Position numbers and translations under genes: made by a program. Below the pieces are notes generated by a model that worked only from the letters and a program-made list of their open reading frames with translations, did not search any database and had not been told where the DNA came from. Positions 10,226 through 18,488 of a stretch of 64,000 bases of DNA are shown here, piece after piece. Source of the stretch: Saccharospirillum salsuginis (GTDB taxonomy: Bacteria > Pseudomonadota > Gammaproteobacteria > Pseudomonadales > Natronospirillaceae). How positions within the stretch are numbered: position 1 is the stretch's first letter; every line of letters starts with the position of its first letter. The stretch is from the NCBI RefSeq assembly GCF_014651855.1, contig NZ_BMXR01000013.1, forward strand, positions 1 to 64,000, in the 5' to 3' direction.

Positions 10226-11860
10226 GTGGTTACGTCGCCGGGAAAGAGCTGGATGCTGATAGGTTTGTATGCTAGCTTGCTGTTTTTTATGCATTTACCT
10301 TCGAGTAATTTCGGCGGGCAAGCGCTAGCATTGTATTTCAATATTTTTTACTCGGCTGCTTTTGTCCCGTGTTTGTTGATTGGCTTCTATTACGTATTGA
10401 AGAGCAAGACCATTGCTTATAATGACTATATCGTAGGGTTGGTCATTGTATGTTCTGCTTTGACTATTCCATTGTTTTATGCCGTAAATCTGGGAGACAG
10501 TTTGCCTCGTGTCATTTTTATATGGCTAGGCCTCCTGCTTTATGTGGTGTTAAGTCAGTATTCAACTATTACAAAAGTGCATGTAGTTGCCATTGTCGTT
10601 GCAAGCTCTTTAATCCAGGTGCTGCATGGGCATTTGCAGGTTTGGGTGCTGTATCATTTGGACTTCCTGGTGTTTGGCGAATCCTCCAGGCCCGTTGGTG
10701 TGTTTCAGCAGGTTAATGTCTTGGCGTCGTATGTTGTCACGGGGATAGTTTGTTCCGGCTGGCTTGCGACTCGAAACTACGAGTCGATCATTCCAAAGTA
10801 TGTCGTATATTCGCTACCGCTTTTGGGACCCTCAATTCTGATGCTGGTGCTGTCTCGGTCTGCATTTATAGGGCTTGTTATTGGCTTATTATTGCTGGCT
10901 ATTGGTGGGTGGAAGAGTCGGAGTAAATTGAAAGCGTGGTTTGCGTGCCTGATTTTAGGTTTTGCGGTCGGATTCGGTGCCTTGTTTGTTTCTGCGCAAT
11001 TCACTGACGGCCCGAGAACTGTTGACAGTATAGTGAGTGGTGGCATCAGGCCATATGATTATGCCCATGCCGTCCATATGATTAAAGAAAAACCAGTATT
11101 GGGATGGGGATATGGTAGCTTCCGGTCGTCGTTCGTTTATAGTTACGTAGACAGAAGAATCGAGGAAGGGAGGATAATACCCGGTTCTCATTCACTCTCT
11201 CACCCCCATAATGAGTTCTTGTATTGGGCTGTTGAGGGCGGAGTCCCCGTGCTTGGGGTGATACTGGCCTTTATAGCAGCTGTTTTATATCTTAATTATA
11301 GAGATCAGCGAATAGAGTCATTGGCAGGCTGGGCCATGATGGTGCCTATCGCGGTCCATTCTATGTTTGAGTATCCTTTTTATCATTCATTTCCTCATTG
11401 GTTCGTGTTCGTAGCTCTATTTTGGGTGGCAACATGCGATAGATCACAATTAAAAACCGTTGCGTTGCCTCATGTTGAAGTTTGGAGGGCGGTGGCATTA
11501 TCAGGTTCACTGGTAGCCGTATTATATTTTTCGACTGCTTACCATACCGCTATTGTGTACCGCAACTATTTGCAAGACCCAGATGGAAATATTGGGATAT
11601 TATCCGGTGTGATTAATCCGTTTGCCCTGACCGATAGGTTGAATCTTTCATTTCTAGGCGCGGACTTGGTAAATGCAATGAATCTTGGTGACAAGTCCTC
11701 GGTCATATTCTACGCTGAAAAAGCTGAAGAATTTATGTCTAATCACCCTAACGAAAAGTTATTTTACATCGTTGTTGAGGCATATAACTCAATTGGCGAG
11801 GAAGAAAAAGTTGAGCAATTGAGTCGATTAGCCAGGCTTATGTATCCTAGGAACTACTAA
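10226..11860 (+). CDS. PglL-type O-oligosaccharyltransferase (Wzy/O-antigen ligase family), probably for pilin
   Basis: A 544-aa membrane protein with about a dozen hydrophobic segments. It has the landmarks of the PglL/Wzy_C superfamily: an RPVGVFQQVN motif near 155-164 and an HPHNEFLYWAVEGG motif near 327-340, the periplasmic loop histidine region. Such enzymes move lipid-linked glycans onto Ser/Thr of secreted proteins. Its place directly after pilA points to pilin as substrate, as for TfpO/PglL elsewhere. The start is GTG at 10226 with GGAG seven bases before. Base composition is A/T-rich compared with flanking housekeeping genes, and the 3' end overlaps nadC tail-to-tail by 4 bases. WaaL ligase or Wzy polymerase cannot be excluded. 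Confidence 0.78.
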   Translation: MVTSPGKSWMLIGLYASLLFFMHLPSSNFGGQALALYFNIFYSAAFVPCLLIGFYYVLKSKTIAYNDYIVGLVIVCSALTIPLFYAVNLGDSLPRVIFIWLGLLLYVVLSQYSTITKVHVVAIVVASSLIQVLHGHLQVWVLYHLDFLVFGESSRPVGVFQQVNVLASYVVTGIVCSGWLATRNYESIIPKYVVYSLPLLGPSILMLVLSRSAFIGLVIGLLLLAIGGWKSRSKLKAWFACLILGFAVGFGALFVSAQFTDGPRTVDSIVSGGIRPYDYAHAVHMIKEKPVLGWGYGSFRSSFVYSYVDRRIEEGRIIPGSHSLSHPHNEFLYWAVEGGVPVLGVILAFIAAVLYLNYRDQRIESLAGWAMMVPIAVHSMFEYPFYHSFPHWFVFVALFWVATCDRSQLKTVALPHVEVWRAVALSGSLVAVLYFSTAYHTAIVYRNYLQDPDGNIGILSGVINPFALTDRLNLSFLGADLVNAMNLGDKSSVIFYAEKAEEFMSNHPNEKLFYIVVEAYNSIGEEEKVEQLSRLARLMYPRNY

Positions 11861-12717
11861 AGAGCAAATCTAAGGCTTAGGTCTAAAGCTTGAATGTTTT
11901 TTGTCAGGTCGCCTGATGAAATGTAGTCTGGGTGCTGTGAATTATAGATGGTTTTGACGCTGTTCAGGTCGACATTACCCGAGACTTCAATGCTTATTCT
12001 GCCTTTGGCTCGTTGTAGAGCGAGTGATGTGTCCTCGGGGCTGAAATTGTCCAGCATAGCGATATCTGCATTAGATGTTATGCACTCATCCAGCTGAGCC
12101 AGGGTTTCGACTTCTACTTCAATGATTTTACTGGGATCTTTTTTCCGGGCGAATGATACGGCTTTAGATATGCTTCCACATGCCGAAATATGATTTTCCT
12201 TTATTAAGAAGCGATCAAAAAGGCCCAGTCGATGATTGGTGCACCCGCCAGCGACTACGGCATATTTTTGCGCCATTCGCAATCCAGGGATCGTTTTTCG
12301 AGTATCAAGAATGATCACTCCAGAATCAGATGCGCTGTTTTTATATCGATTAGACGTTGTCGCTGTGCCTGAGAGGGTTTGTAGGAAATTCAGAGCCGTT
12401 CGCTCGGCTGTCAATATGGATTCGGCTAGCCCGTTAATGGTGACTAATTTCTCGCTAGGCTCTAGTAGGTCTCCGTCTTCTTTGTGCCATTTCAGAAGTA
12501 CATTGGCATCAACCTGCCGAAACACTTCATCAGCCCACTCTCGCCCGCACAAAACGCCAGACTCGCGGGTAATGACTTCAGCCTTGATTGATTTGTCATC
12601 AGGAATCAACTCCGCTGTGATATCGCCGGACCCAATATCCTCCTCCAGCGCAAACTGGACACATCGAACCATATGATTACGAAGTTTTTCGGCGTAAGGG
12701 ACATCGGCGATGAACAT
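11857..12717 (-). CDS. nadC: Nicotinate-nucleotide pyrophosphorylase (carboxylating) NadC
   Basis: NadC converts quinolinate and PRPP to nicotinate mononucleotide in de novo NAD synthesis; nadB, for the first step, is at 50108. The 286-aa protein carries the family signatures EEDIGSGDIT, TAERTALNFLQTLSG, DTRKTIPGLR and EVSGNVDLN. The ATG at 12717 was chosen because it gives the usual spacing to the EDIGSGD motif; an in-frame TTG at 12786 would add 23 unconserved residues. Codon use is A/T-rich, like pilA and the glycosyltransferase, and unlike ampE next door. Confidence 0.94.
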   Translation of the reverse strand: MFIADVPYAEKLRNHMVRCVQFALEEDIGSGDITAELIPDDKSIKAEVITRESGVLCGREWADEVFRQVDANVLLKWHKEDGDLLEPSEKLVTINGLAESILTAERTALNFLQTLSGTATTSNRYKNSASDSGVIILDTRKTIPGLRMAQKYAVVAGGCTNHRLGLFDRFLIKENHISACGSISKAVSFARKKDPSKIIEVEVETLAQLDECITSNADIAMLDNFSPEDTSLALQRAKGRISIEVSGNVDLNSVKTIYNSQHPDYISSGDLTKNIQALDLSLRFAL

Positions 12718-12861
12718 AGACGGGCTAACCTGTGGTTTGAGGGCTTTAAGAGCGCGGATTATAGAGTCGATGAAGCACTTCTCCAAGAGGGGATTGTCTG
12801 TCTTCGCATTTCCCGGAATCGGGTGTTAATCTGAGGGCCGTTTTGGAATGGAGGCGTGACG

Positions 12862-13674
12862 ATGACGTTTCTGGCGGCCTTGTTGGCCTGGTTGGTATCG
12901 CTCAGTGTCACCAGTGATCGTTTGCCCGGGGCGGAACCGGTTCAGGAGGCTGTGCATCGGGTCGTACGGCGTTTGGGTGGCAGCATCTGGGTTTTTCTGG
13001 CGGTTCTGTTTGTTCCAGCCCTGGTTCTGGCGGCTGTTCTGGCCTGGTTCGATCTCTGGATTGTGACCTTTTTGGTCAGTCTGGGGGTGTTGCTGTTGGC
13101 GTTCGGGCCGGCGGATCAGGTCGATCAGTTGCGGGTTTATCGGGATTATCAGGCCGAAGGGGCGGCTGATCAGGCGTATCGATTGGCGGTTGAGCGGTTG
13201 GGAATGCCCGAAGGCCTGTATGAACAGGGGCCTCATGAGATGGATCAGGCGGTCAAACACGGGCTGGCCTACCTGCTGTTCCAGCGCTTTTTCGTCACCT
13301 TGTTCTGGTTTGTGGCCTTCGGGGCGCCTGGCGTGGTTCTGGTGTCCTTGCTGATGATGATTCAACCGGTCTTTCGAGCGGAAGCGGCCGGGCCGTTGGC
13401 GGTGCAGATGCGTCATGCCATTAATTGGATTCCGGTTCGGCTGTTAACCCTGTCTCTCGCGTTGGTTGGCAACTTTGCTCAAAGTTTCGCCATTTGGGTC
13501 CGGCGTGTTCGGGACTTCGACCATACCGATCAGAATTTGCTGGCCTCGTCGGTCAGAGCGGCCTTGCCGGGCGAACCGGGCGCTCAGCACCCGGAAGACC
13601 TTTTGCTGCTGATGCGCCGAGCACAGATTCTCTGGTTGGTGGTCCTGGCCTTGTTCACGATATTCGCCTGGTGA
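12862..13674 (+). CDS. ampE: AmpE-like inner-membrane protein
   Basis: AmpE is a polytopic membrane protein historically linked to beta-lactamase induction together with the anhydromuropeptide amidase AmpD; its biochemical role is unclear. The 270-aa protein has four to five hydrophobic segments and the family pattern RFFVTLFWFVAFGAPG and the final SLALVGNF region. GGAGG lies seven bases before the ATG at 12862, which decides the start over a GTG at 12856. ampD, normally upstream, is absent: nadC is divergent and adjacent. GC content rises sharply here relative to nadC. Confidence 0.82.
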   Translation: MTFLAALLAWLVSLSVTSDRLPGAEPVQEAVHRVVRRLGGSIWVFLAVLFVPALVLAAVLAWFDLWIVTFLVSLGVLLLAFGPADQVDQLRVYRDYQAEGAADQAYRLAVERLGMPEGLYEQGPHEMDQAVKHGLAYLLFQRFFVTLFWFVAFGAPGVVLVSLLMMIQPVFRAEAAGPLAVQMRHAINWIPVRLLTLSLALVGNFAQSFAIWVRRVRDFDHTDQNLLASSVRAALPGEPGAQHPEDLLLLMRRAQILWLVVLALFTIFAW

Positions 13675-13876
13675 CGCCGGTATCACGGCCTATGGGCGTC
13701 ATGCGGGTTGTTTTTCGAGCATTGTTCGTGCTGATCTGCATCACGGCTTCCGATTGATAGTTCAAAATAATGGTTTTCATAGCCAGGCCAGGGTTGATTC
13801 AATCCAATAAAACGCCATTCTATGCGCAGCTAAACCTGCAACTACACCCGCTTTTGATTTGGATGGAAAAGCACCT

Positions 13877-14839
13877 ATGAGCAGTCAACATCACGATTTG
13901 ATCATTCTTGGTTCCGGCCCGGCCGGTTATACGGCTGCGGTCTATGCCGCTCGCGCGAACCTGAACCCAGTTCTGATTACCGGTATGCAGATGGGCGGTC
14001 AGTTGACCACGACCACTGAGGTGGAAAACTGGCCGGGTGGCCATGCCGAGCTTCAGGGCCCGGAATTGATGGAATTAATGAAGGAGCACGCCGAGCGATT
14101 CAACACCGAGGTGATTTTCGATCACATTCATACGACCGACTTGAGCCAACGCCCTTACACGTTGACCGGCGACCAGGGCACTTACACCTGTGACGCCCTG
14201 ATTATCTCGACCGGTGCCAGCGCCCGTTATCTGGGCCTGGAGAGTGAGGAGGCGTTTAAGGGCAAGGGCGTATCGGCTTGTGCCACTTGCGATGGTTTCT
14301 TCTATCGGAATAAAGAAGTCGCTGTGGTCGGTGGTGGTAACACGGCCGTTGAAGAGGCGCTGTATCTGGCCAACATCGCGAGCAAGGTGCATGTGATCCA
14401 CCGTCGCGACAACTTCCGGTCCGAGAAGATCCTGGCCGATCGACTGTTCGAGAAAGTCGAGGAAGGCAAGGTCGAGCTGCACTGGAACCGCACTCTTGAC
14501 GAGGTGCTCGGTGATGAGATGGGTGTCACCGGAGTGCGTATCGCGAGCACGCAGGACGACACCAAGGAAGAGCTGACGTTGGATGGCGTGTTTATCGCCA
14601 TCGGTCATACGCCAAATACCCAGATCTTCGAAGGGCAGCTGGATATGGAAGGCGGCTATATCAAGGTGAAGTCCGGTCTTGTGGGTAATGCCACCGCGAC
14701 CAGCGTGCCCGGTGTCTTCGCATCCGGGGATGTGATGGATCATGTGTATCGGCAGGCGATCACGTCGGCGGGGACCGGGTGCATGGCGGCGTTGGATGCC
14801 GAGAAGTATCTGGATGAGTTGAAGCGGTCGCAGAAGTAA
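13877..14839 (+). CDS. trxB: Thioredoxin reductase TrxB
   Basis: TrxB is the FAD-dependent NADPH:thioredoxin oxidoreductase of the cytoplasm. The 320-aa protein has an N-terminal GxGPAG FAD-binding site, the redox-active CATC pair in the motif SACATCDGFF, a second GGGNTAVEEA NADPH-binding site, and the C-terminal GVFASGDV motif. The ATG at 13877 is chosen over an in-frame TTG at 13859 because the protein then begins MSSQHHDLIILG, typical of the family. It converges on minE across a hairpin repeat. The 202-base gap before it shows no gene. Confidence 0.96.
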   Translation: MSSQHHDLIILGSGPAGYTAAVYAARANLNPVLITGMQMGGQLTTTTEVENWPGGHAELQGPELMELMKEHAERFNTEVIFDHIHTTDLSQRPYTLTGDQGTYTCDALIISTGASARYLGLESEEAFKGKGVSACATCDGFFYRNKEVAVVGGGNTAVEEALYLANIASKVHVIHRRDNFRSEKILADRLFEKVEEGKVELHWNRTLDEVLGDEMGVTGVRIASTQDDTKEELTLDGVFIAIGHTPNTQIFEGQLDMEGGYIKVKSGLVGNATATSVPGVFASGDVMDHVYRQAITSAGTGCMAALDAEKYLDELKRSQK

Positions 14840-14841
14840 GA

Positions 14842-14880
14842 CCCTCTCCCCCAGCCCCTCTCCCGCAAGCGGGAGAGGGG
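14842..14880. repeat. Dispersed hairpin repeat CCCTCTCCCCCAGCCCC..., probable bidirectional terminator
   Basis: The arms CCCCTCTCCCGC and GCGGGAGAGGGG (14855-14880) form a 12-bp stem with an AA loop. It lies between convergent trxB and minE. Sequences of this form are common as intergenic repeats in many proteobacteria. There is no T-run, so termination would rest on the stem alone. Confidence 0.7.
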
Positions 14881-14909
14881 AGCTCTTAGTAAGGGTTGGG
14901 ATGTTTCTG

Positions 14910-15158
14910 CTACTTGGGGAGGTTGACGTTGACCTCCAGAACCGAATAGTTCCCCTCTTCGTTTAAATCGACCTGGAGTTGGTCCTGGTCGATCTCCACG
15001 TATTTACGAATCACCGCCATGATGTCTTGTTGCAGCGCCGGCAGGTAGTCGGGGGCGTTGCGCTGGCTGCGTTCGTGCGCGACGATCACTTTCAATCGCT
15101 CCTTGGCGACGTCGGCCGAGCGGGGCTCTTTGTCCTTGAACCAATTGAACAGTGCCAT
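14910..15158 (-). CDS. minE: Cell-division topological specificity factor MinE
   Basis: MinE stimulates MinD ATPase and drives pole-to-pole oscillation that keeps FtsZ inhibition away from mid-cell. The 82-aa protein has the family N-terminus MALFNWF (membrane-targeting), the MinD-interacting helix ERLKVIVAHERSQR, and the beta-rich dimerisation region ending NVNLP. It starts 5 bases after minD on the minus strand. Confidence 0.96.
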   Translation of the reverse strand: MALFNWFKDKEPRSADVAKERLKVIVAHERSQRNAPDYLPALQQDIMAVIRKYVEIDQDQLQVDLNEEGNYSVLEVNVNLPK

Positions 15159-15163
15159 CGGTC

Positions 15164-15973
15164 TTACCCTCCGAATACGCGTTTCAGGAAGCCACGACGC
15201 TGGGCTTCGAGGAATCGATGGGGCTTGTCCTCACCCAGAAAGCGCGCGACGGTATCCAGGTAGGCCTGTCCGGCGTCGCTTTTCTCATCCAGCACCACCG
15301 GCATGCCCTTGTTGGAGGCGTTGAGTACCGACTGGCTCTCGGGAATGACGCCCAACAGCGGGATGGCGAGGATGTCTTCGATGTCCTCGATGTTCAGCAT
15401 GTCGCCGCGGGCGACACGGGTCGGGTCGAAACGGGTCACCAACAAGTGCTCCCTGACCGGCGGTTGGCCGTTTTCAGCGCGGTGACTCTTGCTCTGCAGA
15501 ATGCCCAGGATGCGATCGGAATCGCGGACGGAGGAGACTTCCGGGTTGGTGACGACCACGGCTTCGTCGGCGTAGTAGAGCGCCATTTGAGCGCCCTGCT
15601 CGATGCCGGCAGGGGAGTCGCAGATGATGTATTCGAATTGCTCGGCCAGGTCGTCGAGGATCTTCTTGACGCCTTCTTTGGTCAGCGCTTCCTTATCGCG
15701 TGTTTGCGAGGCCGGCAGAATGTGCAGGTTGTCGCAGCGTTTGTCTTTGATCAGCGCCTGGTTCAGGGTCGCGTCGCCCTGGATGACGTTGACGAAATCG
15801 AACACCACCCGGCGTTCGCAGTTCATGATGATATCAAGGTTGCGCAGGCCGATGTCGAAATCGATCACAACGGTTTTGTGGCCGCGCAAGGCCAGGCCCA
15901 TGCTGATGGCGGCACTGGAGGTGGTCTTGCCGACCCCGCCTTTGCCGGAGGTGATGACGACGATCTTTGCCAA
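15164..15973 (-). CDS. minD: Septum site-determining ATPase MinD
   Basis: MinD is the membrane-binding ATPase that recruits MinC and MinE. The 269-aa protein has the deviant Walker A (KGGVGKTT, about 11-18), the DFDIGLRNLD switch region, and a C-terminal amphipathic membrane-targeting helix (FLEAQRRGFLKRVFGG). It is 117 bases downstream of minC. That gap contains a short CCCC-GGGG hairpin but no gene. Confidence 0.97.
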   Translation of the reverse strand: MAKIVVITSGKGGVGKTTSSAAISMGLALRGHKTVVIDFDIGLRNLDIIMNCERRVVFDFVNVIQGDATLNQALIKDKRCDNLHILPASQTRDKEALTKEGVKKILDDLAEQFEYIICDSPAGIEQGAQMALYYADEAVVVTNPEVSSVRDSDRILGILQSKSHRAENGQPPVREHLLVTRFDPTRVARGDMLNIEDIEDILAIPLLGVIPESQSVLNASNKGMPVVLDEKSDAGQAYLDTVARFLGEDKPHRFLEAQRRGFLKRVFGG

Positions 15974-16090
15974 GGTTAGTCCTTCCTTACTGTCGATGAA
16001 CGGTCACTTACCGGTAACACGAGCGGATTATCCCCTTTTTCGGGGCGCTCACCAAGGGCCAGTGTCGCAAATGCCGAGCGGCGCTGACAA

Positions 16091-16768
16091 TCAGTAGTGG
16101 TCAATCAGCAGTTGTTCGTCGCGCAGGTAGACGCGGGCGGCCCCTTGGCTGTGTTCCGGCATGTCGTCCCGCACCCGGTAGGTGCCGGCGATGGCGACCA
16201 GGTCGGCGTCCATTTCCTGGCAGACGATTTCCGCGCTGTCGAGCCCTTGAACTCCCGCCATGGCGCGGCCGCGCAGGGCACCGAAGACATGGATATTGCC
16301 GTCGGCGATCACCTCGGCGCCGGCGCTGACCTGGTTCATGATCAGCAGATGGGCGCCGCGCGCATAGATTTGTTGGCCGGATCGCACCGGTTGGGTGATT
16401 ACCTGAGTGTCCAGAGCGGGGCTTGCCTGACTCGATTTGGGTTTGGTGACCCGGTCGCGGCTGTCCATCCAGGCCAGTTGGAATTCATCGCACCAGATCC
16501 CGAGCGATTCCTTGGGGCCCGCCAGGGCAAAGACGATGACCGGGTGGCGCCAGCAGCGTTCCAGCAGGTGGGTCAGCAGATCGCCTGAGAGGTTGTCGAC
16601 CAAAGCGGTCAGATCGAGGGCCACCGGTGCCCGGTTGAAGAGAGCGGGGGCCTGGGCGAGGGTGGCTTGCAGTCGTTGTTCGAACCGGTCCGGGTCCGGG
16701 TCTTCGACGATCAGTCGTTGCACCGGCAGCATCCGGGCACGAACCGTCAAGGGTTGAGCGTCCGTCAT
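16091..16768 (-). CDS. minC: Septum site-determining protein MinC
   Basis: MinC inhibits FtsZ polymerisation when held at the membrane by MinD. The 225-aa protein has an N-terminal FtsZ-inhibiting domain (about 1-100) and a C-terminal beta-helix domain with the diagnostic RGAHLLIMNQVSAGAEVIADG and ALRGRAMAG pattern. The start at 16768 is fixed by an ATGA overlap with the stop of the upstream regulator gene. Translational coupling of minC to a metabolic regulator is unusual and is discussed as a finding. Confidence 0.94.
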   Translation of the reverse strand: MTDAQPLTVRARMLPVQRLIVEDPDPDRFEQRLQATLAQAPALFNRAPVALDLTALVDNLSGDLLTHLLERCWRHPVIVFALAGPKESLGIWCDEFQLAWMDSRDRVTKPKSSQASPALDTQVITQPVRSGQQIYARGAHLLIMNQVSAGAEVIADGNIHVFGALRGRAMAGVQGLDSAEIVCQEMDADLVAIAGTYRVRDDMPEHSQGAARVYLRDEQLLIDHY

Positions 16769-18258
16769 TGATGGCTTTCCAGATAGCGTTGCAGAGCTTT
16801 TTCGCGATTGTGCTGTTTTTGCCGGGCACGATGCAACGTCGGTTCGGCGACCCGGCTTTGGCAATCGGTCAGCGGGCAGCGCTCGCACGTCTCGTGCACG
16901 TCCATTTGGGGAACATTCGGGTCGTTCCAGAACGCGGCTGTTTCCCTGAAGTGGTCGTCCACCAGGAAGCCGAGCGTCATACCGGTGTTGCTGTTCTGGC
17001 CCAGCGATAAAGGACGAACGACGGCGATGTTGAAGAATGCCTGGTCCTGGGCGATGAAACGGCTGCGCTGCGCGGCGATGGCTACCTGAGGCGTCTCGCC
17101 GGCTTGCTGGCGTTCGCCCACCTCTTTCAACGCCTTGACCGACACCCAGCGACGGCAGTGATGCTCGCTCGGGCCGATGCCGCGCGGAATGAAGACATTG
17201 GTGGTGTTCAGTTCCTTGGCGATCTCGTACTTGTCGACGCCCACTTCGTTGTGCAGCCGCATGTAGTGCATCTTGTGCAGTCCGAAATGGTGTGGCATCA
17301 GTTGGGACATGCGGTAGACGAACATTTCGGGGGTGGCGTCGTAGCGGTCCATCATGGCGGCCAGACGATCGCCGTCGAAGGTCGGTTGGGACAGCCAGTC
17401 GCGCAGGTCCTGCAGCATGACCGGTTCCGGAATCAGCAGGGCGCCGGCGAAGTAGGACGCCTTGAAGTTGTTGTAGACCTGCTCGAAGGATTCAACCTTG
17501 ATCCAGGACGAGGTCAGGGCTCGTTCGGCCAGGGCCATGTAGCGATAGCCGATTTCCTTGGCCAGTACAAACTTGCGCTGCTGTGGCATCAGCCGGGAAT
17601 TGATCACCAGCTTGTGCGGTGACACGCAGATGGAACGCAGCGGTTGCAGGTCGGGAACGTCTTCGAAGTCGTCGTAACGCACCTGGCACTGGTAGCGATC
17701 GCGCAGCAACGATTCCAGCCAATCCAGGCTGATGCCCCGGGTCGGGTCGAGCTCCTGTTCCTGGCGAAAGGTCTGGGCGTGTTCCTCCAGTTCCGCAAAG
17801 TAATTCAAGTGCATTTTCTGGTAGGAGCGGAGTGAGGCGAGCAGGAAGTGCTCGACCTGCATGTCGTACCCCCGGCCGATTTCCAGCAGGGTGCGCACGA
17901 AAGCGCCGGCTTTGCTGGGCGAATCGGTCACCAGATCGAACAGGTCGGTCAGGCCGATGCCGAATTGCTGCAGTGGGAATTCCTTGAACAGGGGTGAGTT
18001 GAGCAGGGCGGTGATGGGGTTCAGCTCATCGTCGAGTTGCAACGAGACCAGATCGTCGAAGGATTTATCCAGGCCCTGGGCCAGCAGGATGATTTTCTCA
18101 GGCTTGGGGTATTTCTTGCCTTTTTCGATCTCGCTCAGGTACGAGATCGACAGCCCGGTCCGCTCCGCCAGTTGCTTGAGCGACAGGCCCGCCTGTTGCC
18201 GGTACTGTTTGACCTTGATGCCGAGAATGAACCTCAGGCTCTCACTGTTGATTTCCAT
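16765..18258 (-). CDS. ScfR/RamB-type short-chain acyl-CoA-responsive XRE regulator
   Basis: A 497-aa regulator. Residues about 10-67 are a Cro/C1 helix-turn-helix (GLSLKQLAERTGLSISYLSEIE). The middle is an ImmA/IrrE-like region in which the metalloprotease HExxH is replaced by KEIGY (VLAKEIGYRYM), so it is probably non-proteolytic. The C-terminal half matches the short-chain fatty acyl regulator domain and ends with CERCPLTDC cysteines. Family members RamB, PccR and MccR control acetate, propionate or glyoxylate metabolism. GGAAGG precedes its ATG. It is coupled to minC and divergent from the isocitrate-lyase-like gene. Autoregulation through 18273-18287 is inferred. Confidence 0.82.
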   Translation of the reverse strand: MEINSESLRFILGIKVKQYRQQAGLSLKQLAERTGLSISYLSEIEKGKKYPKPEKIILLAQGLDKSFDDLVSLQLDDELNPITALLNSPLFKEFPLQQFGIGLTDLFDLVTDSPSKAGAFVRTLLEIGRGYDMQVEHFLLASLRSYQKMHLNYFAELEEHAQTFRQEQELDPTRGISLDWLESLLRDRYQCQVRYDDFEDVPDLQPLRSICVSPHKLVINSRLMPQQRKFVLAKEIGYRYMALAERALTSSWIKVESFEQVYNNFKASYFAGALLIPEPVMLQDLRDWLSQPTFDGDRLAAMMDRYDATPEMFVYRMSQLMPHHFGLHKMHYMRLHNEVGVDKYEIAKELNTTNVFIPRGIGPSEHHCRRWVSVKALKEVGERQQAGETPQVAIAAQRSRFIAQDQAFFNIAVVRPLSLGQNSNTGMTLGFLVDDHFRETAAFWNDPNVPQMDVHETCERCPLTDCQSRVAEPTLHRARQKQHNREKALQRYLESHQ

Positions 18259-18272
18259 ACACCTTCCGTAAG

Positions 18273-18410
18273 TTCGCCACGAGCGAAATTGAGGGGCATT
18301 CTAGTGATGAGCCTGAGACAAAACAATCCGCCACACGGATGATGGGCGCATCACTCGCTGTTCGTGAATTGTCTGAATATAGCGAAATTACGCTTGAACT
18401 GAAAATTCGC
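18273..18410. promoter_or_regulatory. Putative operators with TTCGC/GCGAA half-sites
   Basis: The divergent intergenic region carries a perfect palindrome TTCGC-N5-GCGAA at 18273-18287, 15 bases upstream of the regulator ATG. It also carries a second pair, GCGAAATT (18382-18389) and AAATTCGC (18403-18410), 80-110 bases upstream of the lyase-like gene. AGCGAAATT is repeated exactly at 18282-18290 and 18381-18389. Binding by the ScfR-type protein is inferred. Confidence 0.45.
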
Positions 18411-18488
18411 CCATTTATCATGAAAGGAAGGCGATGGTCGGCCACTGTCCGACCACCACACCACCGGAATCTGGACAGGGGCAACGTC

